Source: Shewanella intestini (GTDB lineage Bacteria > Pseudomonadota > Gammaproteobacteria > Enterobacterales > Shewanellaceae). Taken from it: 64,000 nt of DNA. The DNA lies in contig NZ_JAAIKR010000001.1 in the NCBI RefSeq assembly GCF_018221465.1, positions 558,001-622,000 on the forward strand, given 5' to 3'. Position 1 is the first letter of the stretch; each line of letters starts with the position of its first letter. A model generated the notes under the pieces. That model searched no databases, was not told the origin of the DNA, and saw nothing but the letters and a program-made list of their open reading frames with translations. Positions 55,933-64,000 of the stretch are shown piece by piece. The position numbers were made by a program, and so were the translations under genes.

Positions 55933-57702
55933 ATGACATTAACCAACAATCCTACCCAAGCGGTGTTAGATGCCAATATTTGTCGTCATTTAACCCATGC
56001 CGCTATTCACCATCCCCACGAGTTAGCCGTTGCGGTGCAGCAAGCAACAACTCAAGGCGACTATCAATACCATGAATTAGATTTTGCCCAATTAGAGCAT
56101 CAATCAAATGTAATCGCCCATGGATTAAACCAATTTGGGATTCACAAAGGCATGAAAGCGGTGCTGATGGTCACGCCAAGCATTGCGTTTTTTTCGTTAA
56201 CGTTTGCATTGTTTAAAGCCGGCATTGTACCGATCTTAGTTGACCCTGGTATGGGGATCAAAAATCTCAAGCAATGCTTTGCCGAATCAGAGCCCGATGC
56301 CTTTATTGGCATTCCTAAAGCACATATTGCTCGGCGCATATTAGGCTGGGGTAAAGGCAGTGTCACTAAAGTGATAAATGTCGGTGGTGGTGCTGTGCAG
56401 CGCTGGTTAAGCGGCGCGATCAGTTTAGAATCGATAGTGGCATTAGGTGAGGCAGTGCTAGCACAGGTTGAGATTGACGCGAATGAACCAAGCTACCCGA
56501 TGACTTATTTAGCGGCTCAGCAAATGGCAGCGATTTTATTTACCAGCGGCAGCACGGGTACACCCAAAGGCGTGGTTTATAGTCATAGTATGTTTGAAGG
56601 GCAAATTAATGCCTTACGCGAAGACTACGCGATTAAACCCGGCGAGCGCGATTTAGCCACGTTCCCGTTATTTTCATTGTTTGGCCCAGCATTAGGTATG
56701 GCATCTATTGTGCCTGACATGGATGCCAGTAAACCGATTACTGCAAAACCTGAGCACTTATTTGCCGCCATTGAAAAGTATCAATGTAGCAATATGTTTG
56801 TTAACCCAGCATTGCTTGACCGTTTAGGCCAAGCTGGGGTTAATGGCGCGCAGGCAGGGCATAAATTAACCTCAATTAAACGGGTCATTTCAGCTGGTGC
56901 ACCGGCAACCATCGCATCAATTGAGTTATTTAGCCAAATGCTTAATCAAGATGTTGAAGTGTTTAACTCTTATGGCGCAACAGAGTCATTACCCATTAGT
57001 ATGATTGGCAGTAATGCCTTAATGGATACCGTGTCATTAACTGACAGTGGTGCAGGCATTTGTGTGGGGCAACCCATTGCCGGTGTAAAGGTTGATATCA
57101 TTGCCATTGATGATGGCCAAGTTAACACATGGTCAAAGGCAAAGACGCTGGCTCAAGGCGAAATTGGTGAGATTGTTGTCAGCAGTCCAATGGCAAGCCA
57201 AGCCTATTATCAGCGTCCTAAAGCCACTGAAATGGCAAAAATTGCTGACGGCGATATTATGCGTCATCGTATGGGTGATGTGGGTTATATAGATGACATT
57301 GGCAGATTATGGATGTGCGGCCGTAAAGGCCATTTAGTGGATGGCCTTGTCACCACAGCCCAAGGCGGTACACAAAAGCAAGTGAGTAAGCGCTTTTTTT
57401 CAATCCCTTGTGAACGAATTTATAATACCCATCCGCAAGTTAAACGCTCGGCATTAGTGGGCGTTAACGTTAATGGTCAAACCCTGCCATTAGTGTGTAT
57501 TGAATTAACTCACCCTAACAGTTGCCGCGATGCGAAAAGCTTGTACCAACAACTTATTGCCCTTGGCCAAGCACATGACATTACCACGGGCATTGAGCGC
57601 TTTTTAATTCATCCAGACTTTCCGGTAGATGTAAGACATAACGCTAAAATCTTCCGTGAGAAACTCGCTGTGTGGGCCCAAAAACAATGGAAAGAATGTT
57701 AA
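55933..57702 (+). CDS. oleC: OleC, beta-lactone synthetase (AMP-forming ligase family)
   Basis: The product (589 residues from this start) is an adenylate-forming enzyme with the phosphate-binding loop [17 protein letters not shown] near 200, motif FNSYGATES near 345 and [19 protein letters not shown] near 445. OleC converts the 2-alkyl-3-hydroxyacid to a beta-lactone using ATP. The start is uncertain: ATG 55903 adds ten residues and TTG 55888 fifteen. oleD begins at the last base of this stop. Confidence 0.92.
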   Translation: MTLTNNPTQAVLDANICRHLTHAAIHHPHELAVAVQQATTQGDYQYHELDFAQLEHQSNVIAHGLNQFGIHKGMKAVLMVTPSIAFFSLTFALFKAGIVPILVDPGMGIKNLKQCFAESEPDAFIGIPKAHIARRILGWGKGSVTKVINVGGGAVQRWLSGAISLESIVALGEAVLAQVEIDANEPSYPMTYLAAQQMAAILFTSGSTGTPKGVVYSHSMFEGQINALREDYAIKPGERDLATFPLFSLFGPALGMASIVPDMDASKPITAKPEHLFAAIEKYQCSNMFVNPALLDRLGQAGVNGAQAGHKLTSIKRVISAGAPATIASIELFSQMLNQDVEVFNSYGATESLPISMIGSNALMDTVSLTDSGAGICVGQPIAGVKVDIIAIDDGQVNTWSKAKTLAQGEIGEIVVSSPMASQAYYQRPKATEMAKIADGDIMRHRMGDVGYIDDIGRLWMCGRKGHLVDGLVTTAQGGTQKQVSKRFFSIPCERIYNTHPQVKRSALVGVNVNGQTLPLVCIELTHPNSCRDAKSLYQQLIALGQAHDITTGIERFLIHPDFPVDVRHNAKIFREKLAVWAQKQWKEC

Positions 57703-58766
57703 TGCAGCAGATAACACTGAACCAAATGACTGCGCTTGAGCAACAAACCTTAATTGCGCTTAAGCAAAAGCTATCAAAAGTGCTAGTAACAGGTGCGGGC
57801 GGTTTTTTAGGTAAAGCCATTTGTGAGCGCTTATTAGCTGCTGGCATTGATGTTGTTGGTTTAGCACGGGGGCATTATCCGCAATTGACGCAGTTAGGTG
57901 TTGAGATGCACCAAGGTGATATTAGTCAGCTAGCCGATGTTGAGCAGGCCATGATAGGTTGTGATGCGGTGTTCCATGTGGCTTCTAAAGCCGGTGTCTG
58001 GGGCTCGAAACAAAGCTATTACTCACCTAATGTTGATGGCGCTAAAAATATCATCGCTGCGTGTAAAACATTGGGCGTTGAGTATTTAGTTTATACCAGC
58101 ACCCCAAGCGTGACCTTTGCCGGTGTAGATGAAAATGGCATTGATGAATCAGCGCCTTATGCCAGTGAATATTTAAACTATTACGCCGAGTCAAAAGCCA
58201 TTGCAGAGCAACTGATGCTTAAGGCCAATAACGACACGTTAAAAGTCACGGCGCTGCGTCCCCATTTAATCTGGGGGCCAAACGATCCGCATTTAGTCCC
58301 AAGAGTGATTGCCAGAGCTCAGGCTGGTAGGCTTAAGTTGGTAGGAAAACAAGATAAATTGGTTGATACCATTTATGTTGATAATGCCGCTTTTGGTCAC
58401 CTTCAAGCTGCACTTGAGTTAACGCAACAGGCAAAATGTGCCGGTAAAGCCTACTTTTTAAGTAATGATGAGCCGATTACTATGGCGCAGATGCTCAACC
58501 GCATTCTTGCTTGTAAAGGTTTGCCGCAAGTGAATAAACGTGTGCCGGCTAAGTTGGCTTACGCTGTCGGTAGTCTGCTTGAAACTGTGTATCGTTTAGC
58601 AGGTAAACAACAAGAGCCCATTATGACGCGCTTTGTGGCTAAGCAATTATCAACTAGCCATTATTTTAATATCAGCGCTGCCAAAACCGATTTTGGATAC
58701 CAAGCTATTGTATCAATAGAACAGGGGATGGAGAGGCTTGCTAAGTCATTGCAAGCAAGCGAATAG
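57702..58766 (+). CDS. oleD: OleD, NADPH-dependent 2-alkyl-3-ketoacid reductase
   Basis: The 354-residue extended SDR has the cofactor loop VTGAGGFLGKAI near 30, the active-site YYAESKA near 160 and the family N-terminus. OleD reduces the OleA product. ATG 57702 overlaps the oleC stop (TAATG) with GGAAAGAATG upstream. With OleABC it makes long-chain polyunsaturated alkenes such as the C31 nonaene known in Shewanella. No strong terminator follows. Confidence 0.93.
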   Translation: MQQITLNQMTALEQQTLIALKQKLSKVLVTGAGGFLGKAICERLLAAGIDVVGLARGHYPQLTQLGVEMHQGDISQLADVEQAMIGCDAVFHVASKAGVWGSKQSYYSPNVDGAKNIIAACKTLGVEYLVYTSTPSVTFAGVDENGIDESAPYASEYLNYYAESKAIAEQLMLKANNDTLKVTALRPHLIWGPNDPHLVPRVIARAQAGRLKLVGKQDKLVDTIYVDNAAFGHLQAALELTQQAKCAGKAYFLSNDEPITMAQMLNRILACKGLPQVNKRVPAKLAYAVGSLLETVYRLAGKQQEPIMTRFVAKQLSTSHYFNISAAKTDFGYQAIVSIEQGMERLAKSLQASE

Positions 58767-58932
58767 TCTTTTAATTCCCAAACAAAACCACAGCCTTATG
58801 TTAATGATAAGACTGCATGTCAGTTAAATTAACTTGCGACAGTTCATTAAACGGCGTTTGATAATAAGGTGTTTAACCTTTTAGTAACAAACGCTATGAT
58901 AAAGCGCCTATTAAATAATAAGAGCTTGTCTA

Positions 58933-61263
58933 ATGAGCCTGAAAAACATTGCCAAATGGGGTAAGCGCAGCCTTATCCTCAGTTGTAGTTTAGTTATCGT
59001 TGGGTTAATTGGACTGTACGTCAGCATTAGTTTAAGTTTGCCCAAGCTCAGCGCACACTATAAAACCAACGCTATTAGTAAAGATATGCGCATTGAACGT
59101 GACCAGTTAGGCACGGCAATCATCAGTGCCGAAAATCGTTTAGATGCCGCTTATGGTTTAGGTTATGCCCACGGACAAGATCGATTTTTTCAGATGGATT
59201 TGCTGCGCCGTAATGCGGCTGGGGAATTATCTGAACTGTTTGGTGACAAAGCACTTGAGCTGGATAAATCACGTCGATTCCACCAGTTACGTCAACGTGC
59301 TAAAGCCATCGTAGACACGCTTCCAGCAGCTGATAAAGCCATACTCGTTCACTATCGCAACGGCGTGAATGCGGCGTTACAAGCACAAATACTCCCTTCG
59401 TTTGAATATTTATTTACCAACAATCGCCCGCAACCGTGGCAACTGGATGACAGTTTGTTGGTGATTTACAGCATGTACTTAGACCTGCAAGGGAATACCT
59501 TAAAGCGAGACTTAACCTTAACTCAATTGCAGCTTGAGTTTGGTCAGCCAATGGTGAATTTTATTCTGCAGCCAAGCCCATACCAAGCGGCACTTGATGG
59601 CAGTGAGTTTGAGTTACAACCGCATGCCATTCCGGCTTTAACTGCATCGCAAATTGCTCAAGCTAAAGTGAGTACTATCAAAATGCCTCAAGAAGTGGGT
59701 AGTAATAATTGGGCGGTAACTGACAAATTAACCCATAACGGTCATGCGATGGTGTCAGATGACATGCATTTATCCTTTTCGGTGCCCATTATTTGGTACC
59801 GAGCTCAGTTAAATTACCTCAGCGACTCCCTAACCAATACCACGTCCTCAACAAACCATGTCCAAGTTACGGGGGTGAGTTTGCCCGGTACGCCCGCCAT
59901 TGTGGTTGGCAGTAATAACTATGTCGCATGGGGATTCACCAACGCTTATATTGATACTGCAGACTGGGTGAATGTTGACGGTGAAGCGACAACCATCATA
60001 AAAGAGCCGATTAACGCCAAAACCACGACATATATTTATGAGTTAGAAATGTCCGCTGTTGGGCCTGTGCGCCAAATTGATGGTCATAAGTACGCGTTAT
60101 CTTGGGTTGGCCATCAAGATTATGCCGTGGATATGTCACTGTTAAAGCTTGAGCAGGCAAAAGATGTGCAACAAGTAAAACAATGGGTGAGTGAATTTGG
60201 TATGCCAGTTCAAAATATTGTCGCCGCGGATAAGTCTGGTGCCATTATGTGGACACTGGCTGGGGCGATAAGTCGCCGAGATGACCCTAGCGACATTGCC
60301 GTGGATCTTAAACAATACCAGCAACAAGATTGGCAACAGTTAACCACACATATCCCTTATCAAATAAACCCCAGTTCACAGCGCATTTGGACGGCAAACT
60401 CGCGAGTAGTGTCGACACAAGATAATCAACGCTTGGGTGATGGTGGGTATGCTTTAGGGGCAAGGGCGCAGCAAATACAGCAAGCGATGTTTAGCCAGCA
60501 GCGTTTTAACGAACACGATTTTTATCAACTGCAACTAGACAATCAAGCCACATTTCTATTGCCATGGCATCGGTTTTTAGTGACTCAGCTTGAACAACAT
60601 AGTGACACGATGAGAGAAGACTTACGTTATTTACGCCAATGGCAACAATGTGCTTGTGCCGATTCCGTTGGTTACACCTTAGTGCGCCACTTTAGACAAA
60701 CGTTACTTGAACAAGTGTTTGCACCGCTTGAAACGGCATTGCAAGCCCACCAACTGAGTTTGTCGCCAGTGATGCGCTATTTAGAGCCTGCGATTTGGCA
60801 GTTGTTAGCACAGCAGCCACAAGATTGGCTTCCCAATGATGTTAGCAGTTGGGAGCAACTTAGCTTAAATGCTTATCAAGCAAGTAAAACCAAGTTACTC
60901 AAGCAACATAGTAGTAACGGACAATTACGCGACTTAGCGTGGGGTAAAGTTAACGCGTTGACGGTGCAACATCCGTTTTCAAAGTCGATGCCGCTATTAA
61001 GCCATTGGTTAGACATGCCCACCCAAGCAGGTTTTGGCGATACATTTATGCCAGCGGTACAGGGCAAAAGTTTCGGTGCGTCGCAGCGTTTTATTGTGCA
61101 ACCAGGATTAGAAAAAAACGCCATTTTAACTTTACCAGGCGGACAGTCTGGGCATCCGTTATCGGATTTTTATCGCAGTGGTTTTGAGCAATATGTTAAA
61201 CAGCAGCACACACCACTCTTGCCAGGGCATGTATTGCATACGCTAAGTTTTCAGGCGCAATAA
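58933..61263 (+). CDS. Penicillin-acylase-family Ntn hydrolase (S45)
   Basis: The 776-residue protein has one N-terminal membrane span or uncleaved signal (about 14-36), then an alpha-chain region with LGYAHGQDRFFQMDLLRRNAAGELSELFG and a probable cleavage at Gly256-Ser257 in GSNNWAV, where Ser257 becomes the N-terminal nucleophile of the beta chain. SDDMHLSFSVP follows as in the family. Members cleave acyl amides, including acyl-homoserine lactones or antibiotics, in the periplasm. It lies 166 bases after oleD; a role in lipid or signal turnover there is only a guess. Confidence 0.85.
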   Translation: MSLKNIAKWGKRSLILSCSLVIVGLIGLYVSISLSLPKLSAHYKTNAISKDMRIERDQLGTAIISAENRLDAAYGLGYAHGQDRFFQMDLLRRNAAGELSELFGDKALELDKSRRFHQLRQRAKAIVDTLPAADKAILVHYRNGVNAALQAQILPSFEYLFTNNRPQPWQLDDSLLVIYSMYLDLQGNTLKRDLTLTQLQLEFGQPMVNFILQPSPYQAALDGSEFELQPHAIPALTASQIAQAKVSTIKMPQEVGSNNWAVTDKLTHNGHAMVSDDMHLSFSVPIIWYRAQLNYLSDSLTNTTSSTNHVQVTGVSLPGTPAIVVGSNNYVAWGFTNAYIDTADWVNVDGEATTIIKEPINAKTTTYIYELEMSAVGPVRQIDGHKYALSWVGHQDYAVDMSLLKLEQAKDVQQVKQWVSEFGMPVQNIVAADKSGAIMWTLAGAISRRDDPSDIAVDLKQYQQQDWQQLTTHIPYQINPSSQRIWTANSRVVSTQDNQRLGDGGYALGARAQQIQQAMFSQQRFNEHDFYQLQLDNQATFLLPWHRFLVTQLEQHSDTMREDLRYLRQWQQCACADSVGYTLVRHFRQTLLEQVFAPLETALQAHQLSLSPVMRYLEPAIWQLLAQQPQDWLPNDVSSWEQLSLNAYQASKTKLLKQHSSNGQLRDLAWGKVNALTVQHPFSKSMPLLSHWLDMPTQAGFGDTFMPAVQGKSFGASQRFIVQPGLEKNAILTLPGGQSGHPLSDFYRSGFEQYVKQQHTPLLPGHVLHTLSFQAQ

Positions 61264-61522
61264 GCTTGTGAAGCAACACGCTACTACGCTGATTTGTACG
61301 ATGCGTGGTTAACGATTTTTTACGTTTTTGGTATGAGTGGGTGAGTGGTTTTAGCCTGCAACGTTAATGTAATGGTGACGTATCTGGCGGTAACAAAATG
61401 ATTGTAACAATGTTTTTACAAATAGAGGGGTGATTATTTAACCACGAAAACTTGGTTATTGGCACTGCAACGGTATGTTGTTTACACAACGTAAAATAAC
61501 AAGATTAAGTTGAGTCAATCCA

Positions 61523-62752
61523 ATGAGCATGGAATCTAAAACACTACCGTCGTCTGCAGCCGAACACGCTGAATTACCTGTCTATAACAAGTTACACGCG
61601 TCAACATTAGCCATTCATGGTGGGCACCAAGCCAATGAGCATGGCGCATTAGTGACACCTTTGCATCAAAGTGCCACCTTTGCATTTGATAATGCTGAGC
61701 AAGGTGGTGCGCGTTTTGCCGGCGATCAGCCAGGTTATATTTACACCCGCTTAGGGAATCCCACCACCGCAGAGTTAGAACGTAAAATGGCATTGCTTGA
61801 AGGCGCAGAAGACGCCGCCGCTACTGCATCTGGTATGGCAGCGGTATCAAGTGCTTTGCTGACTCATTTGCAAGCAGGCGACCATATTGTGGCGTCAAAC
61901 GCGATTTACGGCTGCAGTTTTGCATTAATAACCACCCAATTAAATAGACTTGGGATCCGCAGCACCTTGGTTGACTTTAATAATATGCCAGCCGTTACTG
62001 CTGCAATTGAGCCAACAACCAAGGTGATCTTTTGTGAAACCCCGGTTAATCCTCACCTTGATGTATTTGATATCCGCGCGATTGTCGCAATAGCAAAGCA
62101 ATATGATCTTGTGTCTATTGTTGATAACACCTTTATGACGCCATTACTGCAACAGCCATTAGCTTTAGGCGTTGACATGGTGATTCACAGTGCAACTAAG
62201 TATCTAAATGGCCACGGTGATGTCATCGCAGGCATCGTTTGCGGTAATCGCGAGCATATGACCCGCTTAAAATATGAAATATTGAAGGACTTTGGCGGGG
62301 TGATTTCGCCCCACGATGCATGGTTAATTCTGCGCGGGATGAAGACCTTAGATGTGCGTTTACAACGTCACTGCGATAACGCCGAACAGCTCGCACAATA
62401 TTTACAAGCCAACCAAGCGATTGCTAAGGTGTTTTATCCTGCGTTGAGCTCTCATCAGGGGCATCGGTTTATTGGCCGCCAAATGAAACGGGCTGGCGGC
62501 GTATTAGCATTTGAATTAATAGGTGATTTACAGCATGCAATTGATTTTGTTAACCGTTTAACCTTACTCACTATTGCAGTGAGTCTAGGTGATGCTGAAA
62601 CGCTTATCCAACATCCCGCATCGATGACACATTCGCCATATACGCCACAAGCACGCGCGGAGGCTGGCATAAGTGATAATCTGTTAAGAATTTCAGTGGG
62701 ACTTGAAGATATCAACGATATTATTGCAGATATTGAGCAAGCACTGGTTTGA
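61523..62752 (+). CDS. mdeA: Methionine gamma-lyase
   Basis: The 409-residue PLP enzyme of the Cys/Met metabolism family degrades methionine to methanethiol, 2-oxobutyrate and ammonia. The PLP Lys226 lies in SATKYLNGHGD, the phosphate-binding YIYTRLGNPT is near 72, Tyr129 stacks the ring and Cys131 in IYGCSFA is the Cys typical of methionine gamma-lyase rather than of gamma-synthase or cystathionine lyases. Asp201 is the ring-N Asp. The start could be ATG 61529. A perfect 24-base palindrome lies just after the stop. Cystathionine gamma-synthase-like activity is the alternative. Confidence 0.87.
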   Translation: MSMESKTLPSSAAEHAELPVYNKLHASTLAIHGGHQANEHGALVTPLHQSATFAFDNAEQGGARFAGDQPGYIYTRLGNPTTAELERKMALLEGAEDAAATASGMAAVSSALLTHLQAGDHIVASNAIYGCSFALITTQLNRLGIRSTLVDFNNMPAVTAAIEPTTKVIFCETPVNPHLDVFDIRAIVAIAKQYDLVSIVDNTFMTPLLQQPLALGVDMVIHSATKYLNGHGDVIAGIVCGNREHMTRLKYEILKDFGGVISPHDAWLILRGMKTLDVRLQRHCDNAEQLAQYLQANQAIAKVFYPALSSHQGHRFIGRQMKRAGGVLAFELIGDLQHAIDFVNRLTLLTIAVSLGDAETLIQHPASMTHSPYTPQARAEAGISDNLLRISVGLEDINDIIADIEQALV

Positions 62753-62769
62753 TTAAATTCAACAACGGC

Positions 62770-62793
62770 CGCACAAGTTGATTAATCAACTTG
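62770..62793. other. Perfect 24-base palindrome between mdeA and galU
   Basis: CACAAGTTGATT is followed directly by its own reverse complement. It begins 18 bases past the mdeA stop and has no T tract, so it is either a hairpin without loop or a protein-binding site 180 bases before galU. Confidence 0.7.
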
Positions 62794-62972
62794 TGACAAT
62801 CGTGAAATTTGAAGGTTTTAATCTACCGAGATGTCAAGGAAAATAAGTAAAAAATTGAGCTAGTGATTGGTTTCTAACGCTTTTGGGTGGTGGTTATCGT
62901 CACTTTTAAAATGGCTATGCTATGCTTCCTTTAATTAATATTTTGAATAAATAACAGAGTAAAGGACACGAC

Positions 62973-63860
62973 ATGAAAGTAGTTATTCCCGTCGCCGGAT
63001 TAGGTACAAGGATGTTACCTGCTACAAAAGCCATTCCTAAAGAGATGCTGCCATTAGTGGACAAACCGCTTATTCAATACATTGTTGATGAATGTGTGAG
63101 TGCGGGAGTGACTGAAATAGTGTTAGTAACTCATGCCAGTAAAAATGCCATTGAAAACCACTTTGATGTGTCTTATGAACTAGAAACCACCCTTGAAAAA
63201 CGGGTAAAACGGCAATTACTGCATGAAGTAAAATCTATTTGCCCTAAAAATGTCACCATCATGCATGTGCGTCAAGGTGAAGCAAAAGGGTTAGGCCATG
63301 CGGTATTGTGTGCCAAACCTTGTATTGGTGATAGTCCGTTTGCGGTGGTGTTGCCAGACGTGATATTAGACAGTTATAGCGCCGATCAACGCACTGAAAA
63401 CTTAGCGTCCATGATCAGCAGATATAAAGCCGCTCAAGCAAGTCAAATTATGGTAGCACCTGTGGCCCAAGAAGAGGTGAATAAATACGGTATTGCTGAT
63501 TGCGCGGGTGAAGATTTACTACCAGGGCATTCAACGAAAATTGTTAAAATGGTTGAAAAGCCAAAAGTGGAAGATGCGCCTTCAAATCTCGCTGTGGTAG
63601 GGCGTTATGTCTTATCGGCCAAAGTGTGGGACTTATTAGCTAAGACCATGCCCGGTGCTGGAGATGAAATTCAGCTTACAGATGCTATTGATATGCTGAT
63701 TGAATCTGATGAAGTTGAAGCCTTTAATATGACCGGAAAGTCACACGATTGTGGCGACAAAATGGGTTATATGAAAGCCTTTGTCGAATACGGACTGCAT
63801 GACCCTAAATTGGGTGATAGCTTTAAAAAAGAATTGATTGCATTGCTAGAGCAAAACTAA
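62973..63860 (+). CDS. galU: UTP-glucose-1-phosphate uridylyltransferase
   Basis: The 295-residue nucleotidyltransferase begins with the signature [26 protein letters not shown], with Lys for UTP binding. The Mg/UDP-binding segment [10 protein letters not shown] near 125 and [11 protein letters not shown] near 200 are GalU-typical. It makes UDP-glucose for polysaccharide and galactose metabolism. AAAGGAC lies upstream of the ATG, and a strong terminator follows the stop. Confidence 0.96.
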   Translation: MKVVIPVAGLGTRMLPATKAIPKEMLPLVDKPLIQYIVDECVSAGVTEIVLVTHASKNAIENHFDVSYELETTLEKRVKRQLLHEVKSICPKNVTIMHVRQGEAKGLGHAVLCAKPCIGDSPFAVVLPDVILDSYSADQRTENLASMISRYKAAQASQIMVAPVAQEEVNKYGIADCAGEDLLPGHSTKIVKMVEKPKVEDAPSNLAVVGRYVLSAKVWDLLAKTMPGAGDEIQLTDAIDMLIESDEVEAFNMTGKSHDCGDKMGYMKAFVEYGLHDPKLGDSFKKELIALLEQN

Positions 63861-63891
63861 TTTGTTGAACTAACTGTGCGACTTAAATACC

Positions 63892-63922
63892 AAACCGCAG
63901 CAATATTTTTTGCTGCGGTTTT
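63892..63922. terminator. Bidirectional terminator after galU
   Basis: AAACCGCAGCAA and TTGCTGCGGTTT form a perfect 12-base stem with a short AT-rich loop; a T run follows and an A run precedes. Confidence 0.85.
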
Positions 63923-63954
63923 AGTTTGCTAACCCCTCTAAACGATTAAGGTTG

Positions 63955-64000
63955 CTAGATAGCTTTGCCTTTAAGCAGCTTACGCATCCACATTCTATTC
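63955..64000 (-). CDS. Possible C-terminal end of a minus-strand gene
   Basis: On the minus strand, reading from the window edge, a frame gives a basic C-terminus (NRMWMRKLLKGKAI) and a TAG stop at 63955. It lies just beyond a two-way terminator, as expected for a convergent gene. Only 14 codons are visible, so the identity is unknown and it may be chance. Confidence 0.3.
   Translation of the reverse strand, partial: NRMWMRKLLKGKAI

Noticed and set aside
1-64000. Prophage, insertion sequence, CRISPR or defence island
   Set aside because: No integrase, transposase, phage structural gene or regular repeat-spacer array was seen.
1-64000. tRNA or rRNA genes
   Set aside because: No cloverleaf or rRNA sequence was recognised by eye; a covariance search would be decisive.

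Overview
The window looks like chromosomal DNA of a Shewanella-type gammaproteobacterium. The evidence is protein content I recognise from that genus: a complete OleABCD long-chain olefin cluster, TyrR-linked phenylalanine hydroxylase genes, an isobutyryl-CoA/valine degradation operon, a Pst phosphate operon with very large PstC and PstA, and an Old Yellow Enzyme. Base composition is moderate and even throughout. I see no integrase, transposase, phage gene, CRISPR array, rRNA or tRNA. This is core-type chromosome with dense, mostly plus-strand genes.

Layout. 1-3.0 kb: end of cysQ, fructokinase mak, envelope factor elyC and a membrane protein. 3.1-4.2 kb (minus strand): a bactofilin and a NapF-like ferredoxin. 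4.5-9.95 kb: aromatic amino acid catabolism (phhA, phhB, tyrR, fahA, maiA) and a nucleotidyltransferase-like gene. 10.1-12.2 kb: a short-chain dehydrogenase divergent from metA, with tandem MetJ boxes between them. 12.8-20.0 kb: valine/isobutyryl-CoA degradation (thiolase, mmsA, acyl-CoA dehydrogenase, 3-hydroxyisobutyryl-CoA hydrolase, mmsB, SDR). No separate enoyl-CoA hydratase is present. 20.2-26.0 kb: a small membrane protein, an M14 metallopeptidase, a large U32 protein, DUF3185 and Old Yellow Enzyme. 26.5-30.1 kb: a five-gene nickel-type ECF transporter (nikKMLQO). 30.9-34.8 kb: ABC-F ATPase ybiT and a NIT-domain chemoreceptor.

35.1-42.3 kb holds single genes: a methyltransferase, HAD, DUF1415, LysE, DUF4136 lipoprotein, DUF2797, a compact trio (DUF4177, YidD-like, TM2-like) and an exported SnoaL-like protein. 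42.5-48.8 kb: a GcvR-like ACT protein divergent from pstC-pstA-pstB-phoU, with Pho boxes between them. 49.2-53.6 kb: a MOT1-type molybdate/sulfate transporter, DUF502, yajD, DUF1289 and a GSTCD-like methyltransferase. 53.8-61.3 kb: oleA-oleB-(terminator)-oleC-oleD, then an Ntn-hydrolase acylase. 61.5-63.9 kb: methionine gamma-lyase and galU. The last 46 bases may be the end of a minus-strand gene.

How the parts fit. Phenylalanine is hydroxylated to tyrosine (PhhA, with PhhB recycling pterin), and the last two steps of homogentisate breakdown (MaiA, FahA) lie alongside; the middle steps must be encoded elsewhere. Valine-derived isobutyryl-CoA is taken to propionyl-CoA by the ivd-type operon. 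Methionine supply (metA) and breakdown (mdeA) sit at opposite ends. I found no strongly supported new multi-gene system. The best leads are the DUF4177/YidD-like/TM2 trio, the inverted-repeat-rich gap at 36.6-37.1 kb, the terminator splitting the ole cluster, the acylase beside it, and several orphan hairpins. All coordinates and motif matches were read by eye. Family names come from recalled protein families, not a database search.
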